A DNA stretch of 64,000 bases from Asaia lannensis NBRC 102526 (GTDB taxonomy: Bacteria; Pseudomonadota; Alphaproteobacteria; Acetobacterales; Acetobacteraceae): assembly GCF_024054035.1 (NCBI RefSeq), contig NZ_JAMXQU010000009.1, positions 1 to 64,000 of the forward strand. The letters are read 5' to 3'. Positions 44,457-52,347 of this stretch are shown here, piece by piece. Each line of letters opens with the position of its first letter. The stretch's first letter is position 1. Below the pieces are notes generated by a model, which made no database searches, was not told the DNA's origin, and was given only the letters and a program-made list of their open reading frames with translations. The translations under genes were made by a program, and so were the position numbers.

Positions 44457-44773
44457 AAGTTAGAACAGAACGCGAACATATGTAGGGAGTCAATTACAAG
44501 CAGGTCCGTGCGCGAATCGTCATGAGCGAGAACAAACCACGAACAAACTGCACGGATTTTGCACGGGTCGGGCTGGACGAACCTACACCGTAGTAGCTCG
44601 GTTTAGACCGGCATAGTGCGAGGGTAACGCCCTACAATCTTCAAAAAACGGCGGATTTCTGCGGGTGAGGATGGTGGGTGCGACAGGGATTGAACCTGTG
44701 ACCCCTGCCGTGTGAAGGCAAAGTGACAACGTGGTAAGTGGTTGTTATCGTTGCCACTTTCGCGGGTCTGTCG
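44457..44773. other. Left junction of the prophage
   Basis: Holds the tRNA-Val fragment (44672-44721) and no supported gene. The crossover lies within the fragment, so sequence left of it is host DNA and sequence right of it is prophage. Confidence 0.6.
44672..44721 (-). other. 3' fragment of tRNA-Val(CAC): prophage attachment site (attL)
   Basis: Read on the minus strand, the 50 bases hold an anticodon stem-loop (stem TTGCC/GGCAG, loop TTCACAC, anticodon CAC) and a T arm (ACAGG, TTCAATC, CCTGT). They continue with the acceptor strand CGCACCC, A, and an encoded CCA. The D arm and the 5' acceptor strand are absent, so this is not a functional tRNA. It lies 52 bp beyond the integrase stop, the expected place for an att site. 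The intact tRNA should be at the right end of the prophage, outside the window. Confidence 0.88.
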
Positions 44774-45910
44774 CTAAGTGGCCCCGATCTGGCCCGCATA
44801 GACGATATCGGGCCAGTCCGTGTTCTCAAGCCAGCGAATTACCGCCTCCCTGTGATGGTCCGGCATTTTCTTCGCGTAGCGCGTGACCATTGTAATCGTC
44901 TGCCATCCGCCATCCTCTTTCAGCTTCAGCAGATCCTTGTTAACGCAATAATGCCACGTCGCCCATGTGTGGCGCAGGCAGTGCGGGGTGAGGCTCGGAA
45001 CGAACACGCGCCGTTCCCTCGTCTCTCCCTTGGGTGTCCAGACCCGTTCGCGGCCCGGTAGTCCCGCACGCTTGCAGGCATAGGCCCAAGCGTTCTTGAT
45101 CTGGCCCCCGCCGTTCCGCCCGGTGTCATAATAGGCGTCTCCCATCACAAGCCCTTGCGACCCGCGCGCCGAACGTACAGGTCGGAACACGCGCCCCGAC
45201 CGATAAGGCAGACCGGCAAGCGCCAGAACGACCACGGGCGGCAAGTCTATGTGTCGTTCTGTTCCTTGCTTCTGCCAGACAACCGCACGCGCCGCAGGTA
45301 GATCCACGTCCGACCAATCGAGGTCCAGCGCCTCGGACATGCGCGCTCCGGTGCCGATCAGAAATACCAGCAACGGCCTGACGTGCGGCGCGGCTTCATT
45401 AACCAGATCGACCGCCTCGTCTGGTCGAATGAACAGCATTTTCGTCTGCGGAACGCGCGGCGGCTGAAATGCAGGCTTATCGCACCATCCACGCACGGCG
45501 GCGAATTCCAGAATGGCGCGCAATGGTGTCAGCACGCCTCTGATTTTCGTAGCGGGCGAGGCATTCGCCCCGTCCCTCAACAGCACCTTGCACGCCTCGT
45601 CCGCATCTCCCTGCCCGATCGAGGTCAGTTTCCTCTTTCCGAAATGCTTCAAGAGCCGTTCGACATGATTCAGCGTGGTCTCGCTGCGCTGCTCGGCCTC
45701 AAGATAGGCCGTTACAGCCGCTGCGAAGGTTACGACCGCGCGCTTGCCATAGACGCTTTCGGCCCAGAGTTCCGCCTCCCGCTTGGCCCGGTAAGCCTCT
45801 GCCTGCTTCGGGTCAGCCGTTCCAGTGCTCTCGTATAGGCTTTGTCCTCGGACGGTTCCGCGTATGTAGAGGTCTTTCCGTCCTTTTCGTGAGACGATCT
45901 TAAGGGGCAT
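44774..45910 (-). CDS. Phage integrase (tyrosine recombinase)
   Basis: 378 residues. An N-terminal arm-binding region (LYIRGTVRGQSLYESTGT), a SAM-like core-binding domain and a catalytic domain are present. Catalytic residues seen: Arg in GTGARMSEAL, HCLRH (His and Arg), the GGW position, with Trp in place of His, and Tyr in VTRYAKK. It integrates the phage into a tRNA gene; the target fragment lies directly downstream. The C terminus of the excisionase gene overlaps its first 180 bp. Confidence 0.94.
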   Translation of the reverse strand: MPLKIVSRKGRKDLYIRGTVRGQSLYESTGTADPKQAEAYRAKREAELWAESVYGKRAVVTFAAAVTAYLEAEQRSETTLNHVERLLKHFGKRKLTSIGQGDADEACKVLLRDGANASPATKIRGVLTPLRAILEFAAVRGWCDKPAFQPPRVPQTKMLFIRPDEAVDLVNEAAPHVRPLLVFLIGTGARMSEALDLDWSDVDLPAARAVVWQKQGTERHIDLPPVVVLALAGLPYRSGRVFRPVRSARGSQGLVMGDAYYDTGRNGGGQIKNAWAYACKRAGLPGRERVWTPKGETRERRVFVPSLTPHCLRHTWATWHYCVNKDLLKLKEDGGWQTITMVTRYAKKMPDHHREAVIRWLENTDWPDIVYAGQIGAT

Positions 45911-46107
45911 TCGAGGCTTTCGATCAGTGTCTTGATATCCTCGGGCCGGAACATGATCCGCGACCCGATGCGGCGGTGCGTTGGCGCGCCATTGTGCTGC
46001 GGCACGTCGCGCAGGTGGTGCAGGAGCTTTGTCCTGCCCACTATCCCGCGCAGATCGTTTGCAAGCACGTCGAGCATGGGACGCAAGCGCGGCATTCCCT
46101 CACCCAT
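45730..46107 (-). CDS. Excisionase-like helix-turn-helix protein
   Basis: 125 residues. The middle (TKLLHHLRDVPQHNGAPTHRRIGSRIMFRPEDIKTLI) is a MerR/AlpA-type winged helix with the usual wing-to-helix R.IGSRI.F ending. Its C-terminal 60 residues are encoded inside the integrase gene in another frame. It probably directs excision. A long overlap of this kind is compact but real-looking, as the frame stays open to its own stop. Confidence 0.7.
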   Translation of the reverse strand: MGEGMPRLRPMLDVLANDLRGIVGRTKLLHHLRDVPQHNGAPTHRRIGSRIMFRPEDIKTLIESLECPLRSSHEKDGKTSTYAEPSEDKAYTRALERLTRSRQRLTGPSGRRNSGPKASMASARS

Positions 46108-46459
46108 GCTTCGCCCTCTTCCAAATCTTAGAAATCACACCAGCCGATTCTTGCCGCCTCACTTCGTCCTCTCGGGCCAGTGCCTCTTTCAAGTCTGGAA
46201 AATCGAATTTCTTGCGGCTTTTTTGCAGCGTGTATCCATGTTGGGCCATGACCCATAGGAAAACGTCTCCCGTGTAGACCATTGAATCAACCCAATTCAT
46301 GCCGCTCATATAAGAGCCGTTATTTCGATCAACATTGGCCAGACGGGTTTTGTCCACGAATTTAAAGAGAGATTTCTGGTCATGGAAATCCCTTATCTCT
46401 CGCGGCAAATATTGCTGACTGTTCAACCATTTTTCGAAGGCGTCTTGGTTATCCATCAC
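46100..46459 (-). CDS. Phage hypothetical protein
   Basis: 119 residues: MMDNQDAFEKWLNSQQYLP..., with an aromatic central part (NWVDSMVYTGDVFLWVMAQHGY) and a basic tail. The ATG overlaps the stop of the upstream gene and its stop overlaps the excisionase start. The N-terminal FEKWLNSQ pattern is common in small early phage proteins of unknown function. Confidence 0.65.
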   Translation of the reverse strand: MMDNQDAFEKWLNSQQYLPREIRDFHDQKSLFKFVDKTRLANVDRNNGSYMSGMNWVDSMVYTGDVFLWVMAQHGYTLQKSRKKFDFPDLKEALAREDEVRRQESAGVISKIWKRAKHG

Positions 46460-46635
46460 CCCCGCCCTCCATCAAGCATCCGATCAATATCCCGCTCGAT
46501 CTCGGCCTGCGTGGTGCCCTTGGACACCCCTATGACCGCGTGATCTCGGACCAGTTCGGCCCCCGCCGCATAGCAGCGCACGACGATGTCGCGATAGGCA
46601 AACATCGTGCAGGTGCGTATCCTGACGTCAGTCAT
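46456..46635 (-). CDS. Phage hypothetical protein
   Basis: 59 residues from ATG 46635, chosen because it overlaps the upstream gene by 8 bp. It starts MTDVRIRTCTMFAYRDIVVRCYAAGAEL and ends in an acidic helix (AEIERDIDRML). No family is recognised. Confidence 0.55.
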   Translation of the reverse strand: MTDVRIRTCTMFAYRDIVVRCYAAGAELVRDHAVIGVSKGTTQAEIERDIDRMLDGGRG

Positions 46636-47188
46636 GCTCGCCTCCCACGCGGAGGGCTGCGGCACGAGCCGCGATCTTGCTTGCGAACACCCCAAATGTG
46701 TTCCGCATATCGCTGCTCTGCGGGTACATATCTGCAAAGCGCAGCGCCTCGTCTTTGAGGTACGATAGCGCCCCCTCCAACTCCTTCACCCTCGCCTCAA
46801 GCGCGGTGACGTTGGCGGGGCGGACGTAAAGCGGAACGTTGCGAGCAGGAATTGGGCTGATTGGCGTCTTATGCGCCAGAAAGGGATATCCCATTTCAAT
46901 GTCCAGGGTCACACCCCAGGCAAAAGGCTCCGTCCCCTCCGCATCCTCCCGGCGCCGCTCTGCCGCGCCTTGGGCCTCGGCTTCGAGGATAAACCCTTCA
47001 GCCATTGTCCTAGCTACGGACCAACAAACGTCGCAGGTGGCCTCGTGGAGATGAAATGTGAGAGAGTCAATCTGCGCCTCCCGCGTCCGAAACTCCGCCC
47101 TGCCCGCCAATCGCTGCTTCACCTTCGCTTGCATGGCGCGCGCATTACGAAGGAATTCCGCGCTCTCCGGCTTCTGTTCGTGGGTCAT
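46628..47188 (-). CDS. Phage hypothetical protein, helical
   Basis: 186 residues, with a charged helical N terminus, CDVCW (a possible metal knuckle half), and a helix in the C-terminal half (NVTALEARVKELEGALSYL). It belongs to the left early operon by 4-bp and 8-bp overlaps. Function unknown. Confidence 0.6.
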   Translation of the reverse strand: MTHEQKPESAEFLRNARAMQAKVKQRLAGRAEFRTREAQIDSLTFHLHEATCDVCWSVARTMAEGFILEAEAQGAAERRREDAEGTEPFAWGVTLDIEMGYPFLAHKTPISPIPARNVPLYVRPANVTALEARVKELEGALSYLKDEALRFADMYPQSSDMRNTFGVFASKIAARAAALRVGGEHD

Positions 47189-47649
47189 AGGCGATACTCC
47201 GGGACCAGAGAGCGGGCGACAAGCTTGCCGAGATCGGTCATGTGGAAATAGGTGTCGGCTTCGGTCGGGGCGATCTTGTTTGGCAGCATCAGGCCGCGCT
47301 CGGTCAGGGCGCAGAGCGTCGGATCATTGCGAGACGTGAAAAAGTAGGACCGATAGCCAGCTTTTACCGGATCGTCGTTCGCTCCATATGCGTGGAGGAG
47401 ACAGTGCGTTTCCTCGTCCGATAGGTCATCGGCCAGCGGGTGGCGCTCCGGGAGCTTCACATCAAAATGGCGAGCACGAACGGCGCGGATATCGATCAGG
47501 CGATATGTCCCGCCGCTGTCCGACAGATCATTCAGCGCTTGGACGCGCGCCTTGGCCGCCGTGGGAGCAAAGTAAGTCTGGCTGGGGTATCCGCCATACG
47601 TTACCTCCCAAGCCTTGCGGAGGCGAAATCCCTCGATTTTCTCACTCAT
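47185..47649 (-). CDS. Phage hypothetical protein
   Basis: 154 residues. The N terminus (RLRKAWEVTYGGYPSQTYFAPTAAKARVQAL) resembles small phage proteins that bind or modify host factors, but no family is certain. The C-terminal half has a winged-helix look (ALTERGLM...FHMTDLGKLVARSL). It overlaps both neighbours. Confidence 0.6.
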   Translation of the reverse strand: MSEKIEGFRLRKAWEVTYGGYPSQTYFAPTAAKARVQALNDLSDSGGTYRLIDIRAVRARHFDVKLPERHPLADDLSDEETHCLLHAYGANDDPVKAGYRSYFFTSRNDPTLCALTERGLMLPNKIAPTEADTYFHMTDLGKLVARSLVPEYRL

Positions 47650-47764
47650 CCCCGTCTCTCCCCTGCTTCTGTCCCTGAGCCGCTATCCGGTCGCGTATTG
47701 CATCCTGTGCCGCCTGCTCTCGTCTCAGGCGGTCCGCTATTTCCTCGTCGCCGGGGTCAGTCAT
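47642..47764 (-). CDS. Very small phage protein (40 aa)
   Basis: 40 residues, all charged helix (MTDPGDEEIADRLRREQAAQ...). Start and stop both overlap neighbouring genes by a few bases, so it fills the gap exactly in an operon of tightly coupled genes. Confidence 0.55.
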   Translation of the reverse strand: MTDPGDEEIADRLRREQAAQDAIRDRIAAQGQKQGRDGDE

Positions 47765-47957
47765 CGGCGGATTTCTCGATCTTTCTTGATGAGTAACGAA
47801 CCGTCACTTCTTGCATGGCTCTGAATTTGCGCTCACATGCATCGCAGTCGACTAGACCGTCGACGCCTTCAAGATTGAATTCCCAACTGGCCTCATGCTC
47901 ATGCCCGCAGTATGGGCAAACGATTTCATCTGTGCCGCTCGTATCGATCTCGCTCAT
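47757..47957 (-). CDS. Small zinc-ribbon protein
   Basis: 66 residues from ATG 47957. Two metal knuckles, CPYCGHEH and CDACERKF, sit 24 residues apart and should bind one zinc. Phage proteins of this type are mostly unassigned; some act on transcription. The start overlaps the upstream tiny ORF by 4 bp. Confidence 0.65.
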   Translation of the reverse strand: MSEIDTSGTDEIVCPYCGHEHEASWEFNLEGVDGLVDCDACERKFRAMQEVTVRYSSRKIEKSADD

Positions 47958-48031
47958 CGTCTCCACCTCCACCCGTGGCCGCTTCTCCCGTCCCGCCACC
48001 AAAGGGCAAGACGGCGCAGGAGGGCGCTCAT
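47954..48031 (-). CDS. Tiny basic ORF between coupled genes (25 aa)
   Basis: 25 residues, Trp/Arg-rich (MSALLRRLALWWRDGRSGHG...). Its ATG overlaps the upstream stop and its stop overlaps the next start, both as ATGA. The coupling favours translation, but it may only serve to pass ribosomes along. Confidence 0.35.
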   Translation of the reverse strand: MSALLRRLALWWRDGRSGHGWRWRR

Positions 48032-48666
48032 GCGGCCTCTTCCATGAAGCTTAGGGCCTCTGCTTTCTGGGCGGCTGCCTGCACAAGCCGCGCGTGATTG
48101 TCTGGAGAAGTATTCTCAAGTTTGGCCAATGCTGATTTGTAGGCATGTGCCCCGGTCTCGGCCTCAAGTGCCTCTATCGTCTCACAGGCGTTGAGTGCTT
48201 GGATCTTCTGGTCCACGAATTCGCCCGGCGTCATCCGGCGCGGTGCAGGCTGTTCTTCTTGCCGCACCTGTGTCGCAACCTTGAGCGGCTTGACGGTGTA
48301 GAGCTTCTTGCTGCCCTTCGTGACTTGCAGAGCCATAGGCATATCTTTTTCGAGGCCGCTCATATGGCTTATGCGGATGCCACCGACCATGATGCCGCCA
48401 AACTTGACGGCAGCGTCGCGAAAGAGCGTCATCGACTTGCCTACATAATCGGCCCCGTTCTTGCCCCATACGTTCACAAGAACGCGCCGCATAGACTTGC
48501 ACGGATAGAACGGCTTGCCATTGCATCCTTCATAGAAGATGGCGACCGGCTGGTCTGTGTTGCCCTCTTTAACAGCCTGAATCGTGACAGTGATCGGGCC
48601 GCCAAGCAGATCGTCGGCATTCAACTGATCCGACTTGGCAATTATGGTTTTCGATAGATCGACCAT
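48028..48666 (-). CDS. Recombination-module partner of the YqaJ exonuclease, unassigned
   Basis: 212 residues from ATG 48666, which shares a base with the exonuclease stop. The first 130 residues (SKTIIAKSDQLNADDLLGGP..., MRRVLVNVWGKNGADYVGKSMTLFRD) form a conserved domain; the rest is helical. It often sits where a RecT/Erf-like annealing protein or ssDNA-binding protein is expected next to YqaJ. That role is inferred from position; I see no RecT or Erf motif. Confidence 0.65.
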   Translation of the reverse strand: MVDLSKTIIAKSDQLNADDLLGGPITVTIQAVKEGNTDQPVAIFYEGCNGKPFYPCKSMRRVLVNVWGKNGADYVGKSMTLFRDAAVKFGGIMVGGIRISHMSGLEKDMPMALQVTKGSKKLYTVKPLKVATQVRQEEQPAPRRMTPGEFVDQKIQALNACETIEALEAETGAHAYKSALAKLENTSPDNHARLVQAAAQKAEALSFMEEAA

Positions 48667-49349
48667 TAGAGCATGATCTCCATTTCTTCGCGGCGTTCGG
48701 TGTCGAAAAACCGCGCCTTGTTTGACTTGATGGCGCTCTCGTATTCGGCGTGCTGGCTGCGGATCTCCGCCTCTGCCTCGCGTGCTGCATCGAGTAGAAC
48801 CGCCTGAAACTTCGGGTCTGGATAGACGCGCAAGACCATCATCTTCCCGCCGCCCATAGCCGGATAGCTGATGAAGTCGAGCCATTCGCGCCCCGTGACC
48901 ATTAAGCCCGTCTGGATCTGGGCCATGTATTCGCTCGGCACTTCCAGGCTGATAATCGTCTTGAGTTGCAGGCCGGACAGACGCGACTTGCATTCGATCA
49001 GGCCGTTATCGCCCACAAGGCCATCCGGCGAATATCCGATGATGATCCCGCCGAAATCCTCGGTGATGAATCCGACCTCCTCGACCGGCGCGATCTCCTG
49101 CGAGTATTTCAGCTTGGCTTCCATCTCATCTTCGTGCCCGCGTTCAAGCGTGCGGCTCGATATCGACGGATCGACCAGCCCGGTTATGCGCTGGGCCAGA
49201 AGGTCAGAGACAAGGCGGCGGGAGCTATCGTTCTTCGCCGCTTTGCCGGTGCCCGTGAGTAGCTTGCCGATCGTGCTAGCGGTGATGATGCCGCAACGCG
49301 CCTGCAACCACTCGTCCGAACCTTGCTCAAGGTCGCGATATATTTTCAC
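48666..49349 (-). CDS. YqaJ-like viral exonuclease (lambda Exo type)
   Basis: 227 residues with the YqaJ layout: EQGSDEWLQARCGIITAS at the N terminus, RGHEDEMEAK with a catalytic Glu, GYSPDGLVGDNGLIECKS carrying the PD-(D/E)xK metal site, and the closing helical YMAQIQTGLMVTG. It resects double-strand ends for single-strand annealing recombination during phage replication. Confidence 0.93.
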   Translation of the reverse strand: MKIYRDLEQGSDEWLQARCGIITASTIGKLLTGTGKAAKNDSSRRLVSDLLAQRITGLVDPSISSRTLERGHEDEMEAKLKYSQEIAPVEEVGFITEDFGGIIIGYSPDGLVGDNGLIECKSRLSGLQLKTIISLEVPSEYMAQIQTGLMVTGREWLDFISYPAMGGGKMMVLRVYPDPKFQAVLLDAAREAEAEIRSQHAEYESAIKSNKARFFDTERREEMEIML

Positions 49350-49684
49350 GCCCCCTCTCCCTTCGCCTTGGCAAGCGCGGCGGCGGCGCGGGTCAGAAGA
49401 TCGCGGTCCTCCGGGGTCATCGTGAAAATGTCATGCCCGAAGCGTTCGATCATCGCTTCCAGAGCCTCGGCCAGTTCCGGGGATTGGGCGATCAGGCGGG
49501 CGTTGTACTCGGACTGCTCGGAACTCCTCGCCCCAAAGCCAGTCGCCCACGCCACCACGCCTCGCGTAGGATTGCCGGGAAGCGGCCCGCAATCTGTTCT
49601 GGCTGCGATAACTGCGCACCCAAAATCATCATCCTCATACTCGCCCGATGTCCACCAAGGCCCCGGCGTCCATTTCCCGCTCAT
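49346..49684 (-). CDS. Conserved phage protein of unknown function
   Basis: 112 residues. WTPGPW near the start and SEYNARLIAQSPELAEALE in the middle are a very common combination in small phage proteins with no known role. It overlaps the exonuclease by 4 bp. Confidence 0.7.
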   Translation of the reverse strand: MSGKWTPGPWWTSGEYEDDDFGCAVIAARTDCGPLPGNPTRGVVAWATGFGARSSEQSEYNARLIAQSPELAEALEAMIERFGHDIFTMTPEDRDLLTRAAAALAKAKGEGA

Positions 49685-49890
49685 GAGCGTGTCTCCATTT
49701 TCGGAAAGCAGAGCGGCGCGGCGTCTGCCTTCACGCGCTCCCAGTCTCCGATTGTTCTTGCTTTGAGTGGCGTCATGTTATTTCTGAACGCCGGGTTATT
49801 CAGCCAGCGGATAGCCTGTTCTGCGCGTTCCATGCGTTGCGCGGCTCGCAGGTGTTCCAGTCTGGCTGCGCTTTGGTTGCCGGGCGTCAT
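49681..49890 (-). CDS. Small phage protein
   Basis: 69 residues, helical and basic (AARLEHLRAAQRMERAEQAIRWL). It is coupled on both sides by 4-bp overlaps. Unknown. Confidence 0.5.
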   Translation of the reverse strand: MTPGNQSAARLEHLRAAQRMERAEQAIRWLNNPAFRNNMTPLKARTIGDWERVKADAAPLCFPKMETRS

Positions 49891-50081
49891 CGTGCGGCCT
49901 CCTGCACGGCTTCGCGCAACTCCACGTTGCTCCGCATTTTCCAGAATACGCGGTCGGCTTCTTCCCTCATGCCGTCACGACGCAAGCGGCGCTCATGGTG
50001 CCCAAGCATCTCGTTCGTTGCCTGCAATTCCTGGCACACGTCCGCGAGCAAGGACGCATCGACTTGGCGCTGTTCCATCAC
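49887..50081 (-). CDS. Small phage protein
   Basis: 64 residues, charged helices (LLADVCQELQATNEMLGHHERRLRRDG). Coupled to both neighbours. Unknown. Confidence 0.5.
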   Translation of the reverse strand: MMEQRQVDASLLADVCQELQATNEMLGHHERRLRRDGMREEADRVFWKMRSNVELREAVQEAAR

Positions 50082-50344
50082 GCGGCCCTCTGCTCGGTGA
50101 CACCAAGCTCACGCAGATAGAACCGGCAATGCGGGATAAGCGCGTCCTCGAGCATAAGGAGCACGTCATCATGCTTGCTCGAGCGGCTGTTATTCGCAAC
50201 TTTCTCCATAGCCTCGAGCGCGGCCTGTAAATGCGTCTTTGCTGTCTCAAGGTTGTCGATATCCTCGGACATATCGGCGGACACGAACCCGAACGAGCGT
50301 TCGATATCGAGAATAGTCACGCCATCTGGTAAATTGGCTGCCAT
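50078..50344 (-). CDS. Small phage protein
   Basis: 88 residues from ATG 50344 with GGAGAAGTAAAG ahead of it. The body is helical (DIDNLETAKTHLQAALEAMEKVANN). An 81-bp gap holding a GC hairpin (CCCCGG/CCGGGG, 50395-50410) separates it from the antirepressor, so expression of the lower genes may be tuned there. Confidence 0.6.
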   Translation of the reverse strand: MAANLPDGVTILDIERSFGFVSADMSEDIDNLETAKTHLQAALEAMEKVANNSRSSKHDDVLLMLEDALIPHCRFYLRELGVTEQRAA

Positions 50345-50425
50345 CTTTACTTCTCCATTACTGGAAACACTGGCCGGTGATCCGGCTTGTTCGGCCCCGG
50401 CGTACCGGGGTCGCGTCAAGCGGGG

Positions 50426-51154
50426 TCAGTGCTGGGCCAGCCGCGCGTCGAGGCGCGTGACACCGCGCGGCGTGACATAGACGGTCTGTGTCGCCACTTC
50501 CTCGCCTGCCGTGTTCGTGAAGGTCGCGTATTTCATTTCGACGTAACCGGCATCGACGGCAGAGGCGTATGCCTTCCACTTCCCGCGAGCGTCTTTGAAT
50601 ATCCAGCCGACCTGACGCATCAGTTCGATACCCTTCTGCGAGCCGATCTTCAGTTCCTTGCCGACTTCGCGCAGGTTCGTGCGGCCCTTGGCGTTAACAA
50701 GGCGCTCGTGTGATTCAAGGGTGGGCTGCGCTGCTGCAAGCTGCGCTTTCTGGCGCTCGATTGTCGCCTGCATGACGATCAGGGCGCGGGCTGCCAGTTC
50801 TTCCGGCGTCTCGTCCGGCGCTGCGACCATGTAGCCGCCGCTCTTGCGGATCGCGGGCAGAACTTCACCGGCAACCCACTTCTGAAACGGGAGCGCTGCG
50901 GGTTTGTCTGAGCGGTTGAGGAAGAAGAACAGACCAGCCTCGGTAAGGAAGGTCATTTCCTGCTCACCGGAGGGGGTCACAACGGAAGTGACCCCCCTCC
51001 ATTCTTCAGGCACATGCTTTACGCGGGATGTGCCATTCCATGAATAGCCGAGGCTTTCGGCCACATCCTTTGCAAGCCAAACATTCTCGCCCGCAACCAT
51101 GACGGTGCGAACTTCTCTCTCAGCGAATACGAAGATTGTCGGATCGTTTGCCAT
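50426..51154 (-). CDS. BRO/ANT-type phage antirepressor
   Basis: 242 residues from ATG 51154 with GGGGAG upstream. The N-terminal Bro-N domain reads VRTVMVAGENVWLAKDVAESLGYS, EMTFLTEAGLFFFLNRSDKP, FQKWVAGEVLPAIRKSGGY. The C-terminal ANT-like domain contains NLREVGKELKIGSQKGIELMRQVGWI. Such proteins counter the CI-like repressor. It heads the left early transcript, just downstream of two copies of the putative repressor operator and of a terminator for the lysogenic genes. Confidence 0.88.
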   Translation of the reverse strand: MANDPTIFVFAEREVRTVMVAGENVWLAKDVAESLGYSWNGTSRVKHVPEEWRGVTSVVTPSGEQEMTFLTEAGLFFFLNRSDKPAALPFQKWVAGEVLPAIRKSGGYMVAAPDETPEELAARALIVMQATIERQKAQLAAAQPTLESHERLVNAKGRTNLREVGKELKIGSQKGIELMRQVGWIFKDARGKWKAYASAVDAGYVEMKYATFTNTAGEEVATQTVYVTPRGVTRLDARLAQH

Positions 51155-51182
51155 CTGGCTCCCCATCGGTTTGATGGGGTAC

Positions 51183-51197
51183 GTTTGCCACACAAAC
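51183..51197. promoter_or_regulatory. Putative repressor operator OL1
   Basis: GTTTGCCACACAAAC is a pseudo-palindrome; its complement GTTTGTGTGGCAAAC differs at one base from the right-hand sites. It lies 29-43 bp before the antirepressor start. Confidence 0.75.
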
Positions 51198-51217
51198 TTT
51201 AAGCCCGCAAGGGAAAT

Positions 51218-51232
51218 GTTCGTGCTGCAAAC
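51218..51232. promoter_or_regulatory. Putative repressor operator OL2
   Basis: GTTCGTGCTGCAAAC, two bases different from OR2, centred 35 bp from OL1. Confidence 0.65.
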
Positions 51233-51241
51233 TCTTTCGCA

Positions 51242-51270
51242 TAAAAAGAAACCCGGCTGGGCCGGGCTTC
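51242..51270 (-). terminator. Terminator of the lysogenic transcript
   Basis: The stem CCCGGC/GCCGGG with a 3-base loop is followed on the minus strand by TTTCTTTTTAT. It lies just beyond the DUF2283 gene and separates it from the antirepressor. Confidence 0.85.
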
Positions 51271-51285
51271 TCATGGTGCGTTCCG

Positions 51286-51561
51286 TCACACGTGATGCGA
51301 GATGGATGGCAGGCTTTCCATTACGGCGTCTTCAGGCAACCTGAGTCTTCCTGATATCAGATGCGCAAGGCCTTGGCGCCTTGAAGCCCAATCTTCTGCA
51401 TAATCGAGAATCGTCACGCCCACTGTAACATGATCTGCGATAGACTCTCTCCAAAGAAGATTGTCTTTGTCGGGGTGGGTGATGGCCTTCACCGGCTCAC
51501 CTAACGATAGGTAAAGGACGTCCGCCAAGTTGTCGTAGGAAGCTTGCAGATTACTCATCAT
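51286..51561 (-). CDS. DUF2283 (YuzE-like) protein
   Basis: 91 residues. The DUF2283 pattern is plain: YDNLADVLYLSLGEP near the start and DHVTVGVTILDYAEDW in the middle. It overlaps the nuclease-like gene by 11 bp. Members often sit beside small toxin-like proteins, so a partner or antitoxin role is plausible but not shown. Confidence 0.75.
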   Translation of the reverse strand: MMSNLQASYDNLADVLYLSLGEPVKAITHPDKDNLLWRESIADHVTVGVTILDYAEDWASRRQGLAHLISGRLRLPEDAVMESLPSISHHV

Positions 51562-51907
51562 TGCCCTCCTCCGATTCCGGCCATATCCGTGTTGTCCTCA
51601 CCTTATCACGGGAATAATGAGCCGTCTGGACAAAGTTCCCATCAGGACATCCAGTCTTCACCGATACTCTCATCGAATTGTCTGTTCCTGCTAGCATACA
51701 GGAGCCCGTCACGAGAACGCTATTCTGCTTTTTTGCATCCTGATGCACTGCAACGGGAAACTGGAGAGTATGAGATATATCATCCATGATAGCTTCTGGA
51801 TGTCTCTCTTGAATGTGCCTCCAAGTGTCCTCGACCATGAGAATCTCCCCCCTCACCCCCGGTGCAGGACACATAACTTTGAGGGCAATGGAACGAGGAT
51901 CGTCCAT
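51551..51907 (-). CDS. PBECR-like (BECR-fold) putative nuclease or toxin
   Basis: 118 residues with GAGGA upstream. The segment MVEDTWRHIQERHPEAIMDDISHTLQFPVAV has the HI..RHPE and helix-to-Pro/Val pattern of phage Barnase-EndoU-ColicinE5/D-RelE-like domains, followed by strands (NSVLVTGSC, MRVSVKTG, FVQTAHYS). If active it would cut RNA. It is paired with DUF2283 and lies in the repressor transcript. The family call is by pattern only. Confidence 0.6.
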   Translation of the reverse strand: MDDPRSIALKVMCPAPGVRGEILMVEDTWRHIQERHPEAIMDDISHTLQFPVAVHQDAKKQNSVLVTGSCMLAGTDNSMRVSVKTGCPDGNFVQTAHYSRDKVRTTRIWPESEEGNDE

Positions 51908-51908
51908 T

Positions 51909-52196
51909 TTATCTATCCTCGGACGACCCGGTGGGCAGTAGCTTTATTTCGCCAAAAGCGTTTTCGTATCCTTCGACTGTAATCTTAAGATTTCTAAGTA
52001 GAAGCTTCGCCGCCATGGGGTTCATGGTTACTGTTGCAAGAACCTCTGGGTTTGCATCTTCTTCGTATCGCGTATAACTTGCGTCTATTTTTGGCATCGT
52101 ATTTACGACAGTGAGAACGAAATCATGAGCAGTTACGCCTAGAATACCATAAGATAGGCGGTATACAGGCGAATTCGAGTTATTTTCTTCAGACAT
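51909..52196 (-). CDS. DUF3467-like protein
   Basis: 95 residues from ATG 52196, 6 bp after GAGGAG. The start (YRLSYGILGVTAHDFVLTVV) and the closing TVTMNPMAAKLLLRNLKITVEGYENAFGEI match DUF3467, whose members end in a helix of the form AKRLL..L...I..YE..FGEI. Role unknown. It stands one base before the nuclease-like gene. Confidence 0.7.
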   Translation of the reverse strand: MSEENNSNSPVYRLSYGILGVTAHDFVLTVVNTMPKIDASYTRYEEDANPEVLATVTMNPMAAKLLLRNLKITVEGYENAFGEIKLLPTGSSEDR

Positions 52197-52347
52197 ATTC
52201 ATCTCCTCAGTTTTGACTGTCTTGCTATAGCTCGGCATTTTTTGCGCTCAAACTCACCAAACCGCAATGTCCCCGCGCTTGAAATGTTCTCGTTCTGTTC
52301 TCATAATGCATAGCATGGCAAAAGCAGAACGACATGATCCGTTTCCC

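Noticed and set aside
44672-44721. Functional tRNA gene
   Set aside because: The D arm and 5' acceptor strand are absent; only the 3' part is present.
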